Assembly: GCF_014649495.1 (NCBI RefSeq)
Contig: NZ_BMTD01000001.1
Location: forward strand, 186,001-250,000
Length of the DNA stretch: 64,000 nt
From: Streptomyces filipinensis
Lineage (GTDB): Bacteria; Actinomycetota; Actinomycetes; Streptomycetales; Streptomycetaceae
Reading direction: 5' to 3'
Every line of letters starts with the position of its first letter. The first letter of the stretch is position 1. The notes beneath the pieces were generated by a model. It had not been told where the DNA came from. It saw nothing but the letters and a program-made list of their open reading frames with translations, and did no database searches. The translations under genes and the position numbers were made by a program. Below, in pieces: positions 7,560-17,833 of this stretch.

Positions 7560-8199
7560 GGCGACGCTCCAGGGCTCGCAGGAGAAGGGAGGCCAGGTAG
7601 GAGATGAGGACGAAGGCCACACCGATCACCGTGATGGGCTCGGTGAACTGGAAGTGCTGCTGCGAGAAGAGCCGGGCCCGCTGGAGCATCTCCGGCACGG
7701 TGATCAGCATGAGGATCGGTGTGTCCTTGAGCATGGCGATCACGTAGTTGCCGAGGGCCGGCACCACCCGGCGGATCGCCTGCGGCAGGATCACCGCGGT
7801 CCAGGTCCGCCGCCGGGGCAGGTTCAGCGCGGTCGCCGCCTCCCACTGACCGGCCGGGACCGCCTCGATACCGGCCCGGTAGACCTGCATGGTGTACGTC
7901 GAGTAGTGCAGGCCGACCGCGAAGACGCCGGTGGCCAGCGCCGAGAAGGTCAGGCCCCACTCGGGCAGCACGTAGAACAGGAAGAACAGCTGCACCAGCA
8001 GCGGGGTGTTGCGCACGAACTCCGTGACCACCCCGACCGGCCAGCGCACCCACCGCAGCGGCGTCCGGACGAGCAGCGTCCACACCAGACCGAGCGTGAA
8101 GGACACCAGCGAACCGAGCGCGAGGACCTGCAGCGTGACCAGCAGCCCGTGCCAGAAGGCCGGCATGAAGTCGCCGACGGCGTTCCAGTCCCACTTCAT
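7549..8199 (-). CDS. ehuD: ABC transporter permease (EhuD-like)
   Basis: A 216-residue inner-membrane permease of the HisM/GlnP family with about five TM helices. The conserved loop is EAATALNLPRRRTWTAVILPQA, shortened here from the EAA motif, and FVRNTPLLVQLFFLFYVLP is typical of polar-amino-acid permeases. Its ATG overlaps the ehuC stop as ATGA (8196-8199), indicating coupled translation, and its own end overlaps ehuA. It should pair with EhuC as a heterodimer. Confidence 0.82.
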   Translation of the reverse strand: MKWDWNAVGDFMPAFWHGLLVTLQVLALGSLVSFTLGLVWTLLVRTPLRWVRWPVGVVTEFVRNTPLLVQLFFLFYVLPEWGLTFSALATGVFAVGLHYSTYTMQVYRAGIEAVPAGQWEAATALNLPRRRTWTAVILPQAIRRVVPALGNYVIAMLKDTPILMLITVPEMLQRARLFSQQHFQFTEPITVIGVAFVLISYLASLLLRALERRLVR

Positions 8200-8939
8200 G
8201 CGGCACCTCCGCCCATGCCCACGCCGCCCGCGGCGCCCACGCCGGTCGTCTGGGCCCGCTTGAGCTCACGCGCCGCCCACTCCGTCCCGGGGTCCTTGCC
8301 GACCCCGGCCTTCAGCCGCTTCTCCAGCCCGCGCATCAGCCGCGTCAGCACGAAGGCGATCACGAAGTAGATCACCAGGACATAGGTGTAGATCTCCGCG
8401 CTCTGCTGCAACGCCAGCCGCACCAGGTTCGCGCTGAACGTCAGATCGCCCATGCCCATGACCGACACCAGGGCCGTGCCCTTGAGCAGCTCGACCAGCA
8501 GGTTGCAGAACGTCGGGATCATCTCCGGCACCGCCTGCGGCAGCACGATCAGCCGCAGCCGCTGCCAGGGCGTGAAGCCGAGCGCGATCCCGCCCTCCTT
8601 CTGCGCCGGGTCCACCGCGTTCAGCGCGCCGCGCACGATCTCCGAGCCGTACGCGCCGTACGTCAGCCCCAGCGCCAGCGTGCCCGCCCACATCGGCACC
8701 AGCTGCCAGCCCACGGCGACCGGCAGCACGAAGTACACCCAGAAGATCATCACCAGCGCCGAGGTGCCGCGGAACACCTCGGTGTAGAAGCCGGCGACGA
8801 AGCGCACGATCCACAGCCGGTGGGTGCGCGCGACACCGACGACGAACGACACCGCCGCGGTCAGCAGCGCGCTGAACACCAGCAGCTGGACCGTGGTCCA
8901 GACGCCCTCCAGTACGAGGTCCCACAGTCCCGGGGTCAT
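8196..8939 (-). CDS. ehuC: ABC transporter permease (EhuC-like)
   Basis: A 247-residue permease with the same fold as its neighbour: FYTEVFRGTSALVMIFWVYF, then ALGFTPWQRLRLIVLPQA and a C-terminal helix. ATG 8939 overlaps the ehuB stop in an ATGA arrangement, so I prefer it to an ATG nine bases further up. A Gly/Ala-rich tail (GAAGGVGMGGGAA) ends the protein. With EhuD it forms the membrane pore of the importer. Confidence 0.82.
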   Translation of the reverse strand: MTPGLWDLVLEGVWTTVQLLVFSALLTAAVSFVVGVARTHRLWIVRFVAGFYTEVFRGTSALVMIFWVYFVLPVAVGWQLVPMWAGTLALGLTYGAYGSEIVRGALNAVDPAQKEGGIALGFTPWQRLRLIVLPQAVPEMIPTFCNLLVELLKGTALVSVMGMGDLTFSANLVRLALQQSAEIYTYVLVIYFVIAFVLTRLMRGLEKRLKAGVGKDPGTEWAARELKRAQTTGVGAAGGVGMGGGAA

Positions 8940-9853
8940 CCGCCGCACAGCTCCTTCGCGGTGAGGCCGGTCATCTCGGCCTTGGTGAAGCCGAACGGCC
9001 GCAGGATCCGGAACAGTTCGCCGCTCTTCTTCAGTTTGCGCAGCTCCCCGTTGAAGGCGTCCCGCAGGCTCGTCTCGGCCGGCCGGAACGCGAACGCGCC
9101 GCCGTCGACGTGCGGTGTGCCCTTGACCAGCGGCGCGAACGGCCGCGTGGCCTCCGCCTTGGCGGACTTCCTCACCACCTCGCGGGTGGTGAGCGCCGTA
9201 CCGGCGAACACGTCGACCCGGCCCGCCTCGACGGCGTTCAGCCCCGCGACCTGGTCCGGGACGATGAGGATGTCGCCTTCCTTGTACCCGGCCTCGACCG
9301 CGTACTGGATTTCGGCGTATCCGGTGCCGGTGGCGAACTTCGCCTTCTTCGCGACGACATCGCGGTAGGAGTGCAACCCCAACGGGTTCCCCTTGCGCAC
9401 GATGAACGAATCCAGCATCTGGTAGTCCGGATCGGCGAAGATCACCTGCTGGCAGCGCTCCGGATTGACGTACATCCCGGCGGCCACGACATCGAACTGC
9501 TGCGAGTTCAGCCCCGGGATCAGCGAACCGAACTCGGTGGGCACCGGCTGCACCCGGCCGACCCCCAGCCGCTTGAAGATCACCTTCGCCAGCTCGGGGG
9601 CCTCGCCGGTGAGGCGGCCGTCCTTGTCGATGTACCCGAACGGGACCTCACCGGCGATCCCGAGCCGCACGACACCCTGCGCGCGGAGCCGGTCCAGCAG
9701 GTCACCGCCCGCCTTGCCCGAGGCCGCGGCCACCCGCGTGCAGCCCGCCGCACCCAGCGCACCGAGGGCGGCGAGCCCACCGAGCACGGACCGCCGGGTG
9801 CGTCTGTGTTCCGCCCGAATTGTGTGTACGTCGTTCCCAAGTGGTGGAGCCAT
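8936..9853 (-). CDS. ehuB: Solute-binding protein of Ehu-type ABC transporter
   Basis: A 305-residue extracytoplasmic binding protein. The N-terminus has a twin-arginine-like RRTRRSVLGG and a lipobox-like ALGAAGC, so it is probably a lipoprotein. The SBP family-3 fold begins RLGIAGEVPFGYIDKDGRLT, a signature close to EhuB (ectoine/hydroxyectoine binding); later segments include FDVVAAGMYVNPERCQQV and FADPDYQMLDSF. It heads the operon B-C-D-A, transcribed away from the DUF3830 gene with only 47 bases between starts. Start ATG 9853 lacks a good ribosome site; a TTG at 9871 is possible. Ligand specificity is uncertain. Confidence 0.78.
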   Translation of the reverse strand: MAPPLGNDVHTIRAEHRRTRRSVLGGLAALGALGAAGCTRVAAASGKAGGDLLDRLRAQGVVRLGIAGEVPFGYIDKDGRLTGEAPELAKVIFKRLGVGRVQPVPTEFGSLIPGLNSQQFDVVAAGMYVNPERCQQVIFADPDYQMLDSFIVRKGNPLGLHSYRDVVAKKAKFATGTGYAEIQYAVEAGYKEGDILIVPDQVAGLNAVEAGRVDVFAGTALTTREVVRKSAKAEATRPFAPLVKGTPHVDGGAFAFRPAETSLRDAFNGELRKLKKSGELFRILRPFGFTKAEMTGLTAKELCGG

Positions 9854-9900
9854 GGCGGCGCGGCTACCCAAGCGCTCTGCGGCTATGCACCCTTGTTTTC

Positions 9901-10419
9901 ATGGCCGATCGATTCGTCACCGTCTCGCTCGACAAGCGGGACGTGCACTGCACGGCACGACTGCTGGACGACCGCGCGCCCCTGACCTGCGCGGCGGTCT
10001 GGCAGGCACTGCCCCTCACGGGCGAGGTCTACCACGCCAAGTACGCCCGCAACGAGATCTACGCCCTCTTCCCGCCGTTCGCCTCCACGGAACCCCCACT
10101 GGAGAACCCGACGGTCACCCCGATTCCCGGCGACCTCTGTTACTTCTCCTTCGCCGGCACCGAACTCGGCACGAACGCCTACGGCTACGACCGTGAGGTC
10201 CGCCCCGGCACCACGGTGGTCGACCTGGCCCTCTTCTACGAGCGCAACAACCTGCTGCTCAACGGCGACGTGGGCTGGGTACCCGGAATCGTGTGGGGCC
10301 AGGTGGTGGAGGGCCTGGAGGCGATGGCCGAGGCCTGCAACGACCTGTGGCGCACGGGGGCGGCGGGGGAGACGCTCAGCTTCCGGCGGCACGAAGGGGA
10401 ACGCGATGCGGGGGCCTGA
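9901..10419 (+). CDS. DUF3830 family protein
   Basis: A 172-residue cytoplasmic protein. I recognise it as DUF3830, a cyclophilin-like beta-barrel of unknown activity (FPPFASTEPPLENPTVTPIP, GDLCYFSFAGTEL, ALFYERNNLLLNGDVGWVPG). Family members are often found near amidases, Asp/Glu racemases and amino-acid transporters in catabolic clusters, as here. It is divergent from ehuB across a 47-base gap and ends 14 bases before the convergent amidase gene. A role in handling the transported amide or acid is plausible but unproven. Confidence 0.7.
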   Translation: MADRFVTVSLDKRDVHCTARLLDDRAPLTCAAVWQALPLTGEVYHAKYARNEIYALFPPFASTEPPLENPTVTPIPGDLCYFSFAGTELGTNAYGYDREVRPGTTVVDLALFYERNNLLLNGDVGWVPGIVWGQVVEGLEAMAEACNDLWRTGAAGETLSFRRHEGERDAGA

Positions 10420-10433
10420 GCCCTGAGGGCCCG

Positions 10434-11855
<1,422 letters not shown>

Positions 11856-11869
11856 GCACCCTCCAAGAG

Positions 11870-12820
11870 TCAGTGCCCGGGCACGTAACCACGCTGTTTG
11901 TCGACGACGTTCACCAGTGGTCTGCCCGCCGCCCACCGCTCGTACAACTCGACGAACTGCGCACCCAGGTCGTCCCGCCAGCCGACCGTGTCCCCGCTCA
12001 TGTGCGGGGAGACGATCAGCCCCGGCAGTGTCCACAACGGGCTGTCCCCGGGCAGCGGTTCGGCGGTGAACACGTCCAGTGCGGCGCCCGCGATCCAGCG
12101 CCGGGTCAGCGCGTCGGCGAGGGCCTCCTCGTCCACCAGGGCACCCCGGCCGACGTTCACGAAGAACGCCGACGGCTGCATCACGCCGAACCGGCGGCGG
12201 TCGAACATGCGGTACGTCTCCTCGGTGAGCGGCGCCGCCGCGATCACCCAGTCCGCGCGGGAGATCAGCCGGTCCAGGTCCCCCGGGCCGTGGATGCCGG
12301 TCCGCGGCACCCGCCCGACCAGCGCCGTCGTCACCCCCAGGGCCTTCAGGGTGCGGACGATCGCCCGGCCGATCGGGCCCGATCCGACCACGCACGCGCG
12401 CGTGCCCGCCACCCGCCGGCCCTCCCGGTGCCGCCAGGTCCGCTCCCGCTGGTGCTCCAGGGTGCGCGGCAGGTCCTTGGCGACCGCCAGCACCAGGGCC
12501 GCCACGTACTCGGCGATCGGCTGGTCGAAGATCCCGCGCGCGTTGGTCACCATCGTGCCGGACCCGGCGAGCTCCGGGCACATCAGATGGTCCACGCCCG
12601 CGCTCGCCGTGTGCACCCAGGCCGGCCTGGGCCCGTCCCCCGGCCAGGCCTCGCGCACCGCGTGCGAGGTGAAGTCCCAGACCAGGAGCACGTCCGCGGC
12701 CGGCAGCCGCTCGGCCAGCCGCGCGGCGTCCGTGTGCACGATCCGGGCACGGCCGGTGAGCCGGCCGAGCCGGGGCGGCGGCTCGGCGTCCAGGACGAGG
12801 ACGGTGGGGAGGGTCGTCAT
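11870..12820 (-). CDS. D-2-hydroxyacid dehydrogenase (NAD-dependent)
   Basis: A 316-residue oxidoreductase of the D-isomer 2-hydroxyacid dehydrogenase family. The nucleotide fold is ACVVGSGPIGRAIVRTLKAL (GxGxxG); catalytic Arg is in NVGRGALVDEEAL, Glu in the DVFTAEPLP segment, and His in IVSPHMSGDT. It interconverts a 2-hydroxy acid and a 2-keto acid. It is upstream of the amidase gene on the same strand and divergent from the isomerase pair, with a repeat-rich 207-base spacer between. Substrate is unknown; coupling to the isomerases suggests a dicarboxylic or malate-like acid. Confidence 0.85.
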   Translation of the reverse strand: MTTLPTVLVLDAEPPPRLGRLTGRARIVHTDAARLAERLPAADVLLVWDFTSHAVREAWPGDGPRPAWVHTASAGVDHLMCPELAGSGTMVTNARGIFDQPIAEYVAALVLAVAKDLPRTLEHQRERTWRHREGRRVAGTRACVVGSGPIGRAIVRTLKALGVTTALVGRVPRTGIHGPGDLDRLISRADWVIAAAPLTEETYRMFDRRRFGVMQPSAFFVNVGRGALVDEEALADALTRRWIAGAALDVFTAEPLPGDSPLWTLPGLIVSPHMSGDTVGWRDDLGAQFVELYERWAAGRPLVNVVDKQRGYVPGH

Positions 12821-12887
12821 ACGGGGCGGCTCCCGGCGTCGGACAGGCGTCTGACGTACGCGTGACACCGCGGCGTGGCACGGTGGC

Positions 12888-12936
12888 GTGACATGCGCGG
12901 TGAGAAGCGCGGTGACGGGCACGGTGACATGCGCGG
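12888..12936. repeat. Direct repeats in divergent promoter region
   Basis: GTGACATGCGCGG occurs twice, at 12888-12900 and 12924-12936, 36 bases apart, with related GCGCGGTGA units between them. The array sits between the divergent dehydrogenase and isomerase genes and may be an operator for the cluster regulator. Confidence 0.45.
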
Positions 12937-13027
12937 ATTGACCACGCTCGCACCCGAATCTACCTTCGTCAACACGGGCGTACTCGCGATCCGTTACCCA
13001 CTCGTCTCTCACCGTGAGGCCAGTGCC

Positions 13028-13819
13028 ATGGACGTCTCCTTTCTCGGCGGCCCCCGCCCCCAGCGCGGTGTCGGCGTGGTGGCTCCCTTCGACTTCGCCC
13101 TCGACCGCGAGCTGTGGCGCTGGGTGCCCGACGAGGTGTCGCTGCATCTGACCCGGACCCCGTTCGTGCCGGTGGAGGTGAGCCTGGACCTGGCCCGGCT
13201 GGTCAGCGAGCACGAGACCCTCGCTGACGCGGTGCGCGCGCTGACCGCCGTCGCGCCCGAGGCCGTGGCCTACGCCTGCACCTCCGGCAGCTTCGTCGGC
13301 GGGATCGCCGGGGAGCGGGCGATGCGCGCGGCGATGAGCCTGGCGGGCGCGCCCCCGTCCGTGACGACCTCCGGCTCGCTGCTGGAGGCGCTGGACGAGC
13401 TGCGGATACGACGGCTCGCCCTGGTCACGCCGTACACGGTGTCGGTGACCCGGGCGCTGGAGGAGTTCGTCGCCGAGGCCGGCGTCCAGGTCGCCGGGTG
13501 CGCCTTCATGGGGCTGACCCGGCACATCTGGCAGGTGCCGTACCAGGACGTCGTCGCCATGGCACGGCAGGCGGTGGTCCGCCCCGGCAGCGCCGACGCG
13601 CTGTTCATCTCCTGCACCAACCTGCCGACGTACGACGTGATCCCCCAGCTGGAGGCCGAGCTGCGCATTCCGGTGCTGTCCGCCAACCAGGTCACGATGT
13701 GGGCTGCACTGCGCCGGCTGGGTACCCGAGCGGTGGGGCCCTATCAGGCGCTGCTGGACGAGGCCGCGCGTGCCTGGCCTCCCGTACTGCCCGAAGAGAC
13801 GCAGGAAGGCTGGACATGA
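13028..13819 (+). CDS. Asp/Glu racemase superfamily protein (maleate isomerase / EutA-like), two-cysteine paralogue
   Basis: A 263-residue enzyme of the Asp/Glu racemase-maleate isomerase-arylmalonate decarboxylase fold. Both expected cysteines are present: Cys84 in AYACTSGSF and Cys196 in FISCTNLPTYD, the pair needed for proton transfer or maleate isomerisation. Start ATG 13028 (MDVSFLGG) has GTGAGG upstream. Its last codons overlap the next paralogue (ATGA at 13816-13819). EutA of ectoine utilisation is in the same family, which fits the Ehu-type importer, but the rest of the ectoine pathway (EutB, EutC, EutD) is absent. Activity is not settled by sequence. Confidence 0.8.
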   Translation: MDVSFLGGPRPQRGVGVVAPFDFALDRELWRWVPDEVSLHLTRTPFVPVEVSLDLARLVSEHETLADAVRALTAVAPEAVAYACTSGSFVGGIAGERAMRAAMSLAGAPPSVTTSGSLLEALDELRIRRLALVTPYTVSVTRALEEFVAEAGVQVAGCAFMGLTRHIWQVPYQDVVAMARQAVVRPGSADALFISCTNLPTYDVIPQLEAELRIPVLSANQVTMWAALRRLGTRAVGPYQALLDEAARAWPPVLPEETQEGWT

Positions 13820-14547
13820 CCGCACTCGGATTCCTCTACCCGGGCCACTCCGCCGAGGACGACTATCCACGCATCGAGCAGCTCCTGGGCAGTGACATCC
13901 GGGTGGACCTGGTCCACACCGACATCGGCGAGGACGCGCACCGGGTGGCGGCGCTGCGTGAGATGGGGTCCGCCGAGCGGCTCGCGGCGGGCATGGAGGC
14001 ACTGCGGCTGACCGGCGCCGAGACGGTGGTGTGGGCCTGCACCAGCGGCGGCTTCGTGCACGGCTGGGAGGGCGCGCAGGAGCAGGTGCGCACCCTCGCC
14101 CGGCTGGCCGGGATGCCGGCGTCCTCGACGTCGTTCGCCTTCGTGCACGCCGCCCGGGAGATCGGCGTACGGCGGGTCGCGGTCGGGGCGACGTATCCGC
14201 AGGACGTGGCCGCGCTGTTCGCGGACTTCCTGCGGGCCGGGGGCCTTGAGGTGACCGGGATGCGCTCGTCCGGGATCGTCACGGCCGCGGAGGTCGGCAC
14301 GTGGGGCGAGGAGGACGTGCTGACACTGGCCCGCGCGGCCGACGTCCCGGACGCGGAGGCGGTACTGCTCCCGGACACGGCCCTGCACACGGCCGCGCAT
14401 CTGTCGCTGCTGGAGAAGGCGCTGTCCAAGCCGGTGCTCACGGCGAACCAGGTGTCGGTGTGGGAGGGGCTCAGGCTCGCGGACCGGCGGGTGAACGCGC
14501 CGACGCTGGGGACGCTCTTCACGAGGGAGCCGCTCGTGCAGGTCTGA
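13816..14547 (+). CDS. Asp/Glu racemase superfamily protein, paralogue lacking the second cysteine
   Basis: A 243-residue homologue of the upstream gene, translated from an ATG inside the upstream stop (ATGA). It keeps the first cysteine (Cys75, VVWACTSGGF) but has Asp187 (VLLPDTALH) where the upstream protein has Cys196. The residues around it (LTANQVSVWEGL) still align well with LSANQVTMWAAL. One-cysteine members exist in this superfamily (arylmalonate decarboxylases use a single Cys, though the C-terminal one). Possibilities are a heteromeric partner, a decarboxylase-like activity, or a regulatory subunit. Confidence 0.75.
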   Translation: MTALGFLYPGHSAEDDYPRIEQLLGSDIRVDLVHTDIGEDAHRVAALREMGSAERLAAGMEALRLTGAETVVWACTSGGFVHGWEGAQEQVRTLARLAGMPASSTSFAFVHAAREIGVRRVAVGATYPQDVAALFADFLRAGGLEVTGMRSSGIVTAAEVGTWGEEDVLTLARAADVPDAEAVLLPDTALHTAAHLSLLEKALSKPVLTANQVSVWEGLRLADRRVNAPTLGTLFTREPLVQV

Positions 14548-14629
14548 CCGCCTCACGGAATAACCGGAGACCGTCTCCTGTTAAGGCCGGGCAGGACAGC
14601 GCCCACGCCACGAACAGGAGGCCCACACC

Positions 14630-15727
14630 GTGTCGGCAGACGAGGCAGACGAGATCCGGGGCACGACGCACGGGACCGCCCCCGCCCCACTCTCCGTACT
14701 GGACCTGGTGACCGTCGGCGCGGGCAGTACCGCCACCGACGCCCTGCGCACCAGCGTGGCGCTGTCCCGGCTGACGGAGTCGCGCGGCTTCCACCGGTAC
14801 TGGGTGGCGGAGCACCACTCCATGCCCGGCGTCGCCTCCTCCTCGCCCGCCGTGATCCTCGCCCACCTGGCCGCCCACACCGACCGCATCCGGCTCGGCT
14901 CGGGCGGGGTGATGCTGCCCAACCACGCCCCCCTGGTGATCGCCGAGCAGTTCGGCACCCTGGAGGCGATGGCGCCGGGGCGGATCGATCTGGGCCTGGG
15001 GCGGGCGCCGGGCACGGACGGCGCCACGGCCGCGGCCCTGCGCCGCACCGACACCCTGAACGAGGGCGCCGACGACTTCCCGGAGCAGCTGGCGGAACTC
15101 GTCCGCTTCCTGGACGACGACTTCCCCGACGGGCACCCCTACCGCCGGATCCACGCCATCCCCGGCCCCGTCCAGGCCACCGCCCCCGGCGGCGTCCAGT
15201 CGCCGCACCGGCCGCCCGTCTGGCTGCTCGGCTCCTCCGGCTTCAGCGCCCGCCTCGCCGGAATGCTGGGCCTGCCGTTCGCCTTCGCGCACCACTTCTC
15301 CGCGCAGAACACCATCCCGGCCCTGGACCTGTACCGGCAGACCTTCCGCCCCTCCGCGGTCCTCGACGAGCCCTACGCCCTCATCGGCGTCTCCGCCCTC
15401 GCCACCGACGACGCGCGCGAGGCCCGCCGCCAGAGCCGCGCGGTGGCCCTGAACATGCTCCGGCTGCGCACCGGCCGCCCCGGCCTCTTCCCCGACCCGG
15501 AGGAGGCCGAGAAGCACGAGTTCAGCCCGATGGAGGAGGAGTTCATCACCTCCTGGACGGCCAACATCGTGCACGGCACCGCGGACGAGGTCCGCTCCGG
15601 CCTGGACGACCTGCACAAGCGCACCGGCGCCGACGAGCTGATGCTCGTCTCCCACGCCCACCGCGGTGAACTGCGCCTGCGGTCCTACGAGCTGATCGCG
15701 GACGCCTACGGATTGCCGACCGCGTAG
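14630..15727 (+). CDS. LLM-class (luciferase-like) flavin-dependent oxidoreductase
   Basis: A 365-residue TIM-barrel enzyme using FMN or F420. GTG 14630 is preceded by AGGAGG. Motifs are [20 protein letters not shown] near the N-terminus, [36 protein letters not shown] and the C-terminal GTADEV. This is the MsnO8-type subgroup often annotated as putative monooxygenases; the substrate is unknown. The gene ends convergently with cdgA and overlaps it by 22 bases. A GGAGAC/GTCTCC palindrome lies upstream at 14566-14578. Confidence 0.85.
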   Translation: MSADEADEIRGTTHGTAPAPLSVLDLVTVGAGSTATDALRTSVALSRLTESRGFHRYWVAEHHSMPGVASSSPAVILAHLAAHTDRIRLGSGGVMLPNHAPLVIAEQFGTLEAMAPGRIDLGLGRAPGTDGATAAALRRTDTLNEGADDFPEQLAELVRFLDDDFPDGHPYRRIHAIPGPVQATAPGGVQSPHRPPVWLLGSSGFSARLAGMLGLPFAFAHHFSAQNTIPALDLYRQTFRPSAVLDEPYALIGVSALATDDAREARRQSRAVALNMLRLRTGRPGLFPDPEEAEKHEFSPMEEEFITSWTANIVHGTADEVRSGLDDLHKRTGADELMLVSHAHRGELRLRSYELIADAYGLPTA

Positions 15728-17511
15728 GTCTGCTCGCCGAGGAGCTCGGAGATACGATCCGGCGGCACCGGGCGGGAGTACAGCCAGCCCTGGCCGGTGT
15801 CGCAGCCGATCCGGCGCAGCCGGGTGGCCTGGGCCGAGGTCTCCACGCACTCGGCGGTGACGGTGATGCCCAGCCGGTGGGCGAGCTGGATCATCGCCTC
15901 CACGATGACCTCGTCGGCGGGGTTGGGCGTGATCGCGGGGTTCTTGTCGGCCTCGTACTGGAAGCCGCGCACGAAGGAACCGTCCAGCTTCAGCGTCGAG
16001 ACCGGCAGCCGGCTGAGATAGGCGAGGTTCGAGTAGCCGGTGCCGAAGTCGTCGATGGCGATGCGGACGCCCATGTCGCTGAGGGCCTGCAGGGCCTGCA
16101 GCGGCCGGCCGGCCGATCCCATCACCGCCGACTCGGTCAGCTCCAGCTGGAGCAGGTGCGGGGCGAGTCCCGTCTCGGAGAGGGTCTTGGCCACATCGGC
16201 CACCAGGTCCGAGTCCCACACCTGCCGTACGGCCACGTTGACGCTGACGAAGATGGGCGGCTCCTCGGGGTGGTCCAGCTGCCAGCGGCGGGCCTGGCGG
16301 CAGGCGGTGGCGAGCGCCCAGCGGCCGAGCTGCACGATCGAGCCGTCCTCCTCGGCCAGTCCGATGAACCGATTCGGCGTCAGTGTGCCGAACTGAGGAT
16401 GATTCCAGCGGATCAACGCCTCGACCCCGGAGAGACGGCCGTCCTCCATGCCGACCAACGGCTGGTATTCGAGCGCGAATTCGCCGCGGTCGATGGCGGG
16501 GCGCAGAGTGGACGAGAGCGCCTGACGGGTCATCCGGTGCGCGTTGCGCTCGGGGTCGAACAGGGTCCAGCGGGCCTTGCCGTCGGCCTTCGCCCAGTAC
16601 AGGGTCGTATCGGCCGCCTGCATCAGGCCCGTGGCCGTCGTACCCGCCGCGTGCCGCTCGACGACACCGATGGACGCCGTCAACGACAGCCGCTGCCCGG
16701 CCAGGTCGAAGGGGTCCTCCAGCGCCTTCAGCGCCGACTCGGCGAGCTCGGCGAGCTGTTCGGTGCCGGTGGAGTCCTCCACGAGCAGGGCGAACTCGTC
16801 GCCGCCGAGCCGGGCCACCAGCGGGGTCACGACACGGGCGTAGCCGGCCTCGTCGGCCACCCGGGTCAGGCGCTCGGCGACGGCGGCGAGCAGCCGGTCG
16901 CCGACGCGGTGGCCGAGGGTGTCGTTGACGGCCTTGAAGCCGTCGAGGTCCAGATAGCACAGGCCGATCCGGCCGGTGCCGCTCTGCTCGTACGACTCCG
17001 CCTCCAGCGCGGCCGAGAGCCGCTCGAAGAACAGCGTGCGGTTGGGCAGCCGGGTCACCGGATCGTGCATCTGCAAGTGCCGCAGCCGCGCCTGGAGTTC
17101 GCGGCGGGCGCTGATGTCGGCCACGGACAGCAGCACCCCGGCCTCTCCGGTCAGAGGGGCCACGGTCACCTGCACCCACACCGAGTGCCCCTCGGGATGT
17201 TTCAGCCGGCGGGTGCAGCGCAGCTTCGCCTGCCGGCCACGCAGCACCTCGCGGTAGGCGTGCCAGCTACGGGTGTCCGAGGCCAGGTCCACCAGATCGG
17301 CGGCGACCCGCCCGGTGAGCGTGTCCGGATCGGTGCCGAGCAGCTCGCCGAAGGCCGCGTTGGCGCCGGTGACGAGTCCGGCGCGGTCCACGACGGCCAT
17401 GGCGAGCGGGGCCGTCGCGAAGACACGATGGTAGGTGGTGTGGTCACTGTCTGTGACGGCTGACCGGTCGAGGTCTGCCGCGGGCGTCGGCCCTTCGGAC
17501 GTTCCGCTCAC
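15706..17511 (-). CDS. cdgA: PAS-GGDEF-EAL cyclic-di-GMP enzyme
   Basis: A 601-residue protein for c-di-GMP turnover. GTG 17511 has GGGAG 6 to 7 bases upstream; longer frames upstream lack this. Order: PAS domain (about 25-135), GGDEF domain with intact GGDEF at 236-240 ([13 protein letters not shown]), EAL domain with EALIRW (364-369), ELTESAVM and [13 protein letters not shown]. Both catalytic signatures look intact. No RxxD inhibitory site precedes GGDEF at the usual distance. It has no membrane helices. Position and architecture match CdgA of S. coelicolor (SCO2817, recalled), a BldD target whose level affects sporulation and antibiotic production. Confidence 0.9.
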   Translation of the reverse strand: MSGTSEGPTPAADLDRSAVTDSDHTTYHRVFATAPLAMAVVDRAGLVTGANAAFGELLGTDPDTLTGRVAADLVDLASDTRSWHAYREVLRGRQAKLRCTRRLKHPEGHSVWVQVTVAPLTGEAGVLLSVADISARRELQARLRHLQMHDPVTRLPNRTLFFERLSAALEAESYEQSGTGRIGLCYLDLDGFKAVNDTLGHRVGDRLLAAVAERLTRVADEAGYARVVTPLVARLGGDEFALLVEDSTGTEQLAELAESALKALEDPFDLAGQRLSLTASIGVVERHAAGTTATGLMQAADTTLYWAKADGKARWTLFDPERNAHRMTRQALSSTLRPAIDRGEFALEYQPLVGMEDGRLSGVEALIRWNHPQFGTLTPNRFIGLAEEDGSIVQLGRWALATACRQARRWQLDHPEEPPIFVSVNVAVRQVWDSDLVADVAKTLSETGLAPHLLQLELTESAVMGSAGRPLQALQALSDMGVRIAIDDFGTGYSNLAYLSRLPVSTLKLDGSFVRGFQYEADKNPAITPNPADEVIVEAMIQLAHRLGITVTAECVETSAQATRLRRIGCDTGQGWLYSRPVPPDRISELLGEQTYAVGNP

Positions 17512-17599
17512 CGCTCGCTCCCGCAGTGCACTCGATCGCTGTCCGTGCCGGAAAGTGTGCCGATCATAGAGGCTGGCCCCGGGCCCTTCCAGCCGGTCT

Positions 17600-17623
17600 C
17601 CAGTGTCCCGGACCGAACACTGG
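17600..17623. promoter_or_regulatory. Inverted repeat upstream of cdgA
   Basis: CCAGTGT and ACACTGG form perfect 7-base arms with a 10-base spacer, 89 bases upstream of the cdgA start. It has operator-like symmetry; the protein is unknown. Confidence 0.45.
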
Positions 17624-17680
17624 TTCTGACAGATCGTTTCTGCCCGCGCGTGGGCGGGTTCTAAGGGCCCCCGACCAGTT

Positions 17681-17695
17681 GTGACGTTCCGTGAG
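17681..17695. promoter_or_regulatory. BldD-like binding site
   Basis: GTGACGTTCCGTGAG fits the BldD consensus TnACnC(A/T)GnGTnA with two mismatches in the centre. BldD control of cdgA is known in S. coelicolor (recalled). The site lies 170 bases from the start codon. Confidence 0.3.
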
Positions 17696-17833
17696 TGTTT
17701 CGGGGTGTCGGGCGCCGGAGCGCGCCGGAGCATCAGGGGGGCGCACTCACCCTTGTGGTGCAGATGAACAGGGCATAGCGCACTAAATAACAGCAATCTG
17801 GATGCGGGTCCTGTCGAACCGCGTCCGGAGGTC

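Larger units (their letters stand above)
17512..17833. other. Divergent promoter region between cdgA and the M6 peptidase gene
   Basis: A 322-base gap with the starts of two divergent genes. It contains the inverted repeat at 17600-17623 and a BldD-like site at 17681-17695, listed separately. The peptidase side (about 17780-17800) has a short AT-rich stretch (ctaaataacagcaat) that may hold its promoter. Confidence 0.5.

Noticed and set aside
14519..17179. 886-codon minus-strand frame
   Set aside because: Out-of-frame reading of cdgA and antisense to the flavin oxidoreductase; low complexity.
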